Shown here in pieces: positions 60,386-64,000 of a stretch of 64,000 nt of DNA. The DNA comes from Scopulibacillus daqui (GTDB lineage: Bacteria > Bacillota > Bacilli > Bacillales > Sporolactobacillaceae). A program made the translations under genes and the position numbers. Under the pieces are notes generated by a model. It ran no database searches. It was not told where the DNA came from and saw only the letters and a list, made by a program, of their open reading frames with translations. How positions within the stretch are numbered: position 1 is the stretch's first letter; every line of letters begins with the position of its first letter. The DNA lies in NCBI RefSeq assembly GCF_016908855.1, contig NZ_JAFBER010000003.1, positions 1-64,000 on the forward strand, written 5' to 3'.

Positions 60386-61618
60386 ATGGCGAGCATTATC
60401 GATCAAAAGCAAGATAGTATTCGAGTGTTATCAGAAGGCGGCGTTGCTCAGCCAAAAGGATTCAAAGCGGGCGGGCTTCATTGCGGGATTAAATATAAAC
60501 GGCCGGATCTTGGATGGATTTATTCAGAAGTGCCGGCCGCGGCCGCAGCGGTGTATACAACAAATCAGTTTCAGGCAGCGCCTTTGCTTGTCACACAGGA
60601 AAGCATTGCGGCCGAACAGAAGCTCCAATCAGTATTAGTTAATTCCGGCATAGCCAATGCGTGTACAGGAGAGGAAGGGCTTGAAAATGCCTATGAGATG
60701 CGGAAAATGTTTGCCGAGCATTTAACGGTTCCGGAACATTACGCGGCGGTCGCATCAACGGGAGTTATCGGCGATCTGCTGCCGATGGAGAAGATCAGTC
60801 AAGGCGTTAAACAAATAGCTTTAACCAATAATGAGGAGAGCCAATTTGAAAAAGCCATTTTAACGACGGATACAGCGACAAAGCATGCGGCTGTTCAGAT
60901 AAACATTAATGGGAAAACAGTTGCGATCGGCGGGGCCGCCAAAGGTTCCGGAATGATTCATCCGAATATGGCGACTATGTTGGCATTTATTACCACAGAT
61001 GCCTCTGTTGTTCAAGAAGATCTGTTAGAAGCGCTAAAAGAAGTAACCAACAAAACATTTAATATGATTACAGTTGATGGTGATACGAGTACGAACGATA
61101 TGGTCTTACTTATGGCTAATGGACTAGCGGAAAACAAACCACTATCCAAGTCGCATGCAGAGTGGCCATTATTTGTCAAAGGCCTGACCCATGTTTGCCA
61201 AACCTTGGCTCAAATGATTGCCAGAGACGGTGAAGGAGCGACAAAGCTCGTTGAAGTCCACGTCAATGGCGCCAAAAATGATCAGGCCGCACAGGCTATC
61301 AGTAAAGCTGTTGTCGGGTCAAATTTGGTTAAAACGGCGATTTACGGCGAAGACCCGAACTGGGGAAGAATCGTCTGTGCTGTCGGATACAGCGGTCAGC
61401 CGATCGATACAAAACAAATTAAAGTATCCATCGGGCCGATAACGATTGTCGAAAAAGGGCTCCCGGTTCCGTACAGCGAGCAGGATGCTAAAGACTATTT
61501 AAAACAAGACGAGATTCAAATTTTTGTTGATTTATTTGAAGGGGACGGAAAGGGAACGGCCTGGGGCTGCGATTTATCCTACGACTATGTCAAAATCAAT
61601 GCTTCTTACCGGACTTAA
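60386..61618 (+). CDS. argJ: Bifunctional ornithine acetyltransferase / N-acetylglutamate synthase
   Basis: Transfers acetyl groups from N-acetylornithine to glutamate (the cyclic pathway) and may also use acetyl-CoA. The 410-residue precursor cleaves itself before Thr in the motif GMIHPNMATMLAF (KGSGMIHPNMATML block), giving alpha and beta chains. VNSGIANACTG and DGDTSTNDMV are further family marks. TAGGAGGG precedes ATG 60386. It lies 44 nt after argC and 16 nt before argB. Confidence 0.96.
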   Translation: MASIIDQKQDSIRVLSEGGVAQPKGFKAGGLHCGIKYKRPDLGWIYSEVPAAAAAVYTTNQFQAAPLLVTQESIAAEQKLQSVLVNSGIANACTGEEGLENAYEMRKMFAEHLTVPEHYAAVASTGVIGDLLPMEKISQGVKQIALTNNEESQFEKAILTTDTATKHAAVQININGKTVAIGGAAKGSGMIHPNMATMLAFITTDASVVQEDLLEALKEVTNKTFNMITVDGDTSTNDMVLLMANGLAENKPLSKSHAEWPLFVKGLTHVCQTLAQMIARDGEGATKLVEVHVNGAKNDQAAQAISKAVVGSNLVKTAIYGEDPNWGRIVCAVGYSGQPIDTKQIKVSIGPITIVEKGLPVPYSEQDAKDYLKQDEIQIFVDLFEGDGKGTAWGCDLSYDYVKINASYRT

Positions 61619-61634
61619 GAAGGGGGCGGCTTAA

Positions 61635-62438
61635 ATGAATTTTCTTGTTATTAAATGCGGCGGGAGTGTAGTAGAAAAATTGCCTGATAGATTTTATGAA
61701 AATATTGCAGATATACAAAAAAGCGGAAAGTGGCTTCCTGTTATTGTTCACGGCGGCGGGCCGCTGATTTCAAGTTTTTTAAATAAATTAAACATTGAAA
61801 CGTCTTTCCGCCACGGTTTAAGAGTGACGACAGAAGAAGTGCTGGATGCCGCGGAAATCGTGTTAAGCGGTTTGGTAAACAAACAAATTGTCAGAAAGTT
61901 ATCAATGGCGAAGGGAAAAGCGTTTGGCATGAGCGGTGCTGACGGGCATCTATTAACAGCTGTCCCGGTTGATGACAGCGGCAATCTTGGATTTGTCGGG
62001 AAAATAGGCGGGGTCAAAAGCGAATGGCTTATTCAAATCATTAAAGAGGGATATATACCGGTCATCTCGCCTATATCGCTTGATGCCAAGGGCCAGCGCT
62101 ACAACATTAATGCAGATGCCGCCGCTTCTGCAATAGCTCAGGCGCTTAAAGCACATCTTTGTTTTATAAGCGATATCCCGGGGATTTGGATTGAAGAAGA
62201 CGGCAAGAAAAAAGTTTTGAATAAAGTCACCCAGCAAGAAGTTGTTGATATGATTGCCGAAAAAAAGATTGCCGGCGGCATGATTCCAAAGGTTCAAGCA
62301 GCCATTGAAAGTCTATTGGAAGGCGTCCCTGAAGTTGTCATTTTAAACGGCTTCGATGATAAAAGTTTGCTTGATTACACAAATAACGGAAGAGCAGGAA
62401 CAAAAATCATCCTTGAAGGGGAGGCTGCCCATGTCTAA
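61635..62438 (+). CDS. argB: Acetylglutamate kinase
   Basis: Phosphorylates N-acetylglutamate with ATP, the second step of arginine synthesis. The 267-residue protein shows the amino acid kinase fold: IKCGGSVVE at the start, VIVHGGGPLISSFLN, the substrate region LRVTTEEVLD, YNINADAAASAIAQAL and GGMIPKVQAAIE. Many bacillar ArgB proteins of this length are not arginine-inhibited because they lack the N-terminal helix. AGGGGGCGG precedes ATG. Its last 8 nt overlap argD. Confidence 0.95.
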   Translation: MNFLVIKCGGSVVEKLPDRFYENIADIQKSGKWLPVIVHGGGPLISSFLNKLNIETSFRHGLRVTTEEVLDAAEIVLSGLVNKQIVRKLSMAKGKAFGMSGADGHLLTAVPVDDSGNLGFVGKIGGVKSEWLIQIIKEGYIPVISPISLDAKGQRYNINADAAASAIAQALKAHLCFISDIPGIWIEEDGKKKVLNKVTQQEVVDMIAEKKIAGGMIPKVQAAIESLLEGVPEVVILNGFDDKSLLDYTNNGRAGTKIILEGEAAHV

Positions 62439-63624
62439 TCAGCAGTTAACCGAACTAGAACCCTTAATGCCGACATATAATCGTTTTCCAATTGCCATAG
62501 CCAAAGGCAAGGAAAGTTTTGTTTGGGATTCGAATGGCAAACGGTATTTGGATTATACGTCAGGTATAGCTGTATGCAACCTCGGGCATGTGCCTGATGA
62601 AGTCAAAGAAAAAGTAGAACTGCAGCTGAACGATTTATGGCATTGTTCCAATTTATACCACATACCGCAGCAGAAAAAGCTGGCAGCGTTATTAGTCGAA
62701 AAGTCGTGCTGCGATCAAGTGTTTTTTTGCAGCAGCGGTGCTGAAGCAAATGAAGCGGCCATCAAACTCGCTAGAAAATATTCGCAAACCATTAAGCAGC
62801 AAAAAGCTTTCGAAATAGTTACATTCAGCCGATCGTTTCATGGCAGAACATTAGCGGCGCTGTCGGCAACTGCCCAAGACAAAATCAAAACCGGGTTTGC
62901 CCCGTTTATTGATGGTTTCCGTTATCTCCCTTATAACGATTTCGAAAGTATAGACCAGCTCCAAAACGGCAAGACATGTGCGGTTTTGCTTGAACTCGTT
63001 CAAGGAGAGGGCGGTGTTATCCCAGCTGATCAAGAGTGGATCGAGAAGCTTGCGGCAACATGCAAAAAAGAAGGGATATTATTGATGGCGGATGAGATTC
63101 AAACAGGCATCGGGAGAACCGGCACGTTCTTTGCCTACGAACAATATGGGATTGAGCCGGATGTCATTACATTGGCGAAAGGGCTGGGATCGGGTTTTCC
63201 AATTGGCGCCGTACTCGCGAAAGCTGAAGCGGCAAAAGCCTTTGATCCCGGAAGCCATGGCAGCACATTCGGAGGCAACCCGCTTGCCGCAGCCGCCGGT
63301 ATTGCCACGCTTGAAGCTATCGAACAATACGAGGTATTAAAAACAGCGCAAGAAAATGGCAAATATTTAAAAGACCGATTAGAGGCGCTGCAAGATAAAT
63401 ATAGTTGTCACATTCAATCAGTCAGGGGAAAGGGCTTATTGTTAGGGCTTGTCACGACATCCGATGCTGTCAATATTGTCAACCAAGCAAGGGAAAAACA
63501 AGTGCTTATCTTAACAGCAGGTCAGAATGTTGTACGCATCCTGCCTCCTTTAACAACAGACCGATCAGAGATAGACATGTTTATATCTGTGATGGAAGAG
63601 ATTTTTGCAAACTTAGAAGCATAA
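62431..63624 (+). CDS. argD: Acetylornithine aminotransferase
   Basis: A PLP enzyme that makes N-acetylornithine from the semialdehyde with glutamate. The ATG at 62431 (GGGGAGG upstream) gives 397 residues, the usual length; the frame stays open into argB, but that part is argB sequence. Landmarks are YLDYTSGIAVCNLGH, FCSSGAEANEAAIKLARKY, ADEIQTGIGRTGTFFAYE and the PLP lysine in ITLAKGLGSGFPIGA. It overlaps argB by 8 nt, and carA follows 15 nt later. Confidence 0.96.
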   Translation: MSNQQLTELEPLMPTYNRFPIAIAKGKESFVWDSNGKRYLDYTSGIAVCNLGHVPDEVKEKVELQLNDLWHCSNLYHIPQQKKLAALLVEKSCCDQVFFCSSGAEANEAAIKLARKYSQTIKQQKAFEIVTFSRSFHGRTLAALSATAQDKIKTGFAPFIDGFRYLPYNDFESIDQLQNGKTCAVLLELVQGEGGVIPADQEWIEKLAATCKKEGILLMADEIQTGIGRTGTFFAYEQYGIEPDVITLAKGLGSGFPIGAVLAKAEAAKAFDPGSHGSTFGGNPLAAAAGIATLEAIEQYEVLKTAQENGKYLKDRLEALQDKYSCHIQSVRGKGLLLGLVTTSDAVNIVNQAREKQVLILTAGQNVVRILPPLTTDRSEIDMFISVMEEIFANLEA

Positions 63625-63639
63625 GAGGGGGAGTTTTAT

Positions 63640-64000
63640 ATGGAAACGGGTTATCTCGTATTAGAAACCGGAGATGTTTTCGAAGGCGCATTAATCGGAA
63701 AGAATAAGGCTTCTATGGGAGAGGTTGTCTTTAATACGAGTATGACAGGCTACCAGGAGATTTTAACCGATCCTTCATACGCCGGACAGATTGTTACTTT
63801 CTGTTATCCGCTGGTCGGAAATTACGGGATTAATCTTTTCGATAATGAGAGTGCAAAACTTCATCTGGAAGGGGCTGTTATCAGCGATTTGTGCATGGCG
63901 CCAAGCCACTACCAATCAATAAAAGCTTTTAGTGAGCATCTTGAGGCAAACGGCGTTGCCTGTCTTACAGGAGTCGATACAAGAGCCATTGTAAAAAAGA
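63640..64000 (+). CDS. carA: Carbamoyl-phosphate synthase small subunit (partial)
   Basis: The first 120 residues of the glutaminase subunit of carbamoyl-phosphate synthase; the gene runs off the window. LVLETGDVFEGALIG, VVFNTSMTGYQEILTDPSYAGQIVTF and YPLVGNYGIN are characteristic of the CarA N-terminal domain. GAGGGGGAG precedes ATG 63640. Its place after argD indicates the arginine-specific enzyme, as in the B. subtilis argCJBD-carAB-argF operon; carB and argF are expected just outside. Confidence 0.5.
   Translation, partial: METGYLVLETGDVFEGALIGKNKASMGEVVFNTSMTGYQEILTDPSYAGQIVTFCYPLVGNYGINLFDNESAKLHLEGAVISDLCMAPSHYQSIKAFSEHLEANGVACLTGVDTRAIVKK

Overview
The window looks like the chromosome of a low-to-moderate GC, endospore-forming member of the Bacillales. 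It has the conserved block rocF - sigW - rsiW - cdaA - cdaR - glmM - glmS, a Spo0E-type peptide, a glmS ribozyme, T-box leaders, Gram-positive ribosome binding sites and a SigW-type promoter. I cannot name the genus from the sequence alone.

Layout. 0-1.1 kb: non-coding sequence, a small membrane peptide and tRNA-Gly/tRNA-Ala. 1.3-11.1 kb: arginase, Spo0E-like peptide, a membrane protein, the SigW regulon head (autoregulated sigW-rsiW), c-di-AMP synthesis and its regulator (cdaA-cdaR), and amino sugar synthesis (glmM, then glmS behind its self-cleaving ribozyme). 11.2-26.3 kb: an accessory stretch of small genes (NUDIX, GNATs, aldo/keto reductase, O-methyltransferase, two DHA2 exporters, choloylglycine hydrolase, GrpB) in which many genes are broken by single nonsense or frameshift changes. 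26.4-39.5 kb: a Fur-regulated siderophore locus in the order rhbA-B-C-D-E-F (predicted citrate-based dihydroxamate of schizokinen type), then a ferredoxin-NADP reductase-like gene and a binding protein plus two permeases, without an ATPase. 39.5-42 kb: signal peptidase I, two broken methyltransferase genes and a small ABM-family monooxygenase.

42-55.6 kb: an AT-rich island with a complete class 1 type I CRISPR-Cas system: cas3-cas8-cas7-cas5-cas6, array 1 (6 repeats), cas1-cas2-cas4, array 2 (17 repeats). Cas3 has the helicase first and the HD nuclease last, and the Cas8-position protein fits no subtype I can name. The two arrays have different but related 37-nt repeats and homologous leaders. 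A copy of about 510 bp covering the vanW 3' end and its terminator lies on each side, and a transposase remnant follows array 2.

55.8-64 kb: a modular DNA-binding/GIY-YIG protein, a MATE exporter, then two tandem T-box leaders (proposed Arg specifier CGC) upstream of argC-argJ-argB-argD-carA, the last running off the window.

The main points for follow-up are the CRISPR-Cas island (architecture, dual repeats, flanking duplication, structured element before cas1), the cluster of fresh pseudogenes, and several RNA leaders with competing hairpins.
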